This document shows, one piece after another, positions 61,374 through 62,021 of a stretch of DNA of 62,021 nt (positions are counted from its first letter, which is position 1; every line of letters begins with the position of its first letter). Source of the DNA: Frigoribacterium sp. CFBP 13712 (GTDB lineage Bacteria; Actinomycetota; Actinomycetes; Actinomycetales; Microbacteriaceae); assembly GCF_014842255.1 (NCBI RefSeq), contig NZ_JACYVH010000005.1:1-62021 (forward strand), given 5' to 3'. The position numbers and the translations under genes were made by a program. The notes below the pieces were generated by a model. That model had not been told where the DNA came from. It searched no databases and saw only the letters and a list, made by a program, of their open reading frames with translations.

Positions 61374-61452
61374 GCGGCCAGGGCCGGTGACCGCGCCGAA
61401 TCGGGTCCTCGCGGGGGATGCGGGGCGCGCCTCCTGCTGATGGACTGTCGTC

Positions 61453-62021
61453 ATGTCGCCGACCGCAGCATCCCGTGTCCGCGTGGTGCTGCTGACGCTC
61501 GGGTCTCTCGGCGCGATCGCGACCGCGGGTGGGCCCGTCTTACTCGCAGCCGACGTCCTGGCGGAGTCACGCGGATTCCGACCGGACGGCATCGGGCTGA
61601 TCGTGCCCGGGGCCGTCGCCACGGCACTCGTCATCGCCCTGTCGACGGTCGCCTGCGTCGTCGTCTTCGCGAGCGGCGGGTCGTCCCCGACCATTCGGGC
61701 GAGGTGCAGCGCGGCCCTCGCGGTGATGCCGGTGCTGCTCACCGGGGGCATCGCGGTGTGGTGCGCTCGCTACCTGTCGTCGGGCACGACCTTCGGTGCG
61801 GAGACCGTCTGGATCGGCGTGGCGGCCGCATCCGTCGTCGCGTTCGCCCTCGCGTGCGCAGCCCTGCTCGGAGCGTCGCTCGTCCGTGGCGACGCGAGCC
61901 GGTGCGTGCTGCTCGTCATCGCTCTCGGCTGCCTGATCGCCGGCGCCGTCCTCCAACCCGCGTTCCTCCCGGGTGCCATCCTCGCGAGCGCGCTCGCGGT
62001 GTGCTCGGGTGCGTTCGGCGC
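61453..62021 (+). CDS. Hypothetical multi-span membrane protein, cut by the window end
   Basis: Open from ATG 61453 to the last base with no stop, 189 codons seen. About five hydrophobic segments: VVLLTLGSLGAIATAGGPVLL, IVPGAVATALVIALSTVACVVVF, CSAALAVMPVLLTGGIAVW, TVWIGVAAASVVAFALACAALL and VLLVIALGCLIAGAVLQPAFL. No family recognised. Third-position GC supports coding. Dense long frames on the other strand over the same bases look less like protein. Confidence 0.6.
   Translation, partial: MSPTAASRVRVVLLTLGSLGAIATAGGPVLLAADVLAESRGFRPDGIGLIVPGAVATALVIALSTVACVVVFASGGSSPTIRARCSAALAVMPVLLTGGIAVWCARYLSSGTTFGAETVWIGVAAASVVAFALACAALLGASLVRGDASRCVLLVIALGCLIAGAVLQPAFLPGAILASALAVCSGAFG

Overview
This is a GC-rich (about 70%) stretch of actinobacterial chromosome. 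The codon use (nearly all third positions G or C), the frequent ATGA/GTGA gene overlaps, a monomeric NADP isocitrate dehydrogenase, a CUT1 sugar importer with araBDA and a Bcr/CflA pump suggest a member of the Microbacteriaceae. That placement is inference from gene style, not from a marker gene. No rRNA, tRNA, CRISPR array or intact insertion sequence was recognised.

Layout. 0-4.4 kb: a membrane EEP-family nuclease/phosphatase, two unknown proteins and a drug-efflux MFS pump. 4.4-8.3 kb (minus strand): a compact operon starting with a 26-residue peptide gene behind a strong promoter, then an intrinsic-terminator-like hairpin, a TPR-like protein, an ABC ATPase and two ABC-2 permeases; it looks like a secreted-peptide locus. 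8.5-10.4 kb: a small stress-type membrane protein and a GntR/DUF1648 pair. 10.5-16.9 kb: five overlapping genes joining a partner-switching module (GAF-SpoIIE phosphatase, STAS antagonist, RsbW-like ATPase) to a BcsA-like glycosyltransferase and a GH26-OpgC fusion, probably a regulated exopolysaccharide machine. 17.1-25.3 kb: ascorbate-type PTS (IIC, IIB, IIA), a ROK regulator, a divergent transketolase and monomeric icd. 25.3-30 kb: a short-chain dehydrogenase, an AraC regulator and several small unknowns.

30-42 kb is a plant-sugar catabolic block: GH42 beta-galactosidase, a CUT1 importer (binding protein and two permeases), a LacI regulator, then araB-araD-araA behind two perfect LacI-type operators; related operators lie between the GH42 and importer genes, so one repressor probably runs the whole set. 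42-52 kb holds an esterase and a cell-surface glycan set (pyruvyltransferase-like, HEAT-GT4 fusion, GT1, GT2, GT39-like). 52.4-54.7 kb carries hxlB-hxlA (ribulose monophosphate pathway) with a divergent ATPase-LuxR regulator. 55-62 kb has a secreted lysozyme-like protein, a transglutaminase-like protein, a type II toxin-antitoxin pair with a clear operator, two acetyltransferases, a methyltransferase and a membrane protein cut by the window end.

Two genome-scale patterns stand out. First, the 10-mer GGAGGCGCGG (either strand) occurs about 44 times by hand count, in genes and between them, often as facing pairs that make perfect hairpins; it is missing from most of the first 9.6 kb, including the peptide operon. 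Second, long palindromic elements of about 55-77 bp, in several unrelated families with two or three copies each, sit at almost every convergent gene junction, and one has entered a glycosyltransferase gene in frame. Many genes also have a TAnnnT hexamer 5-7 bases before the start codon, the sign of leaderless transcripts.
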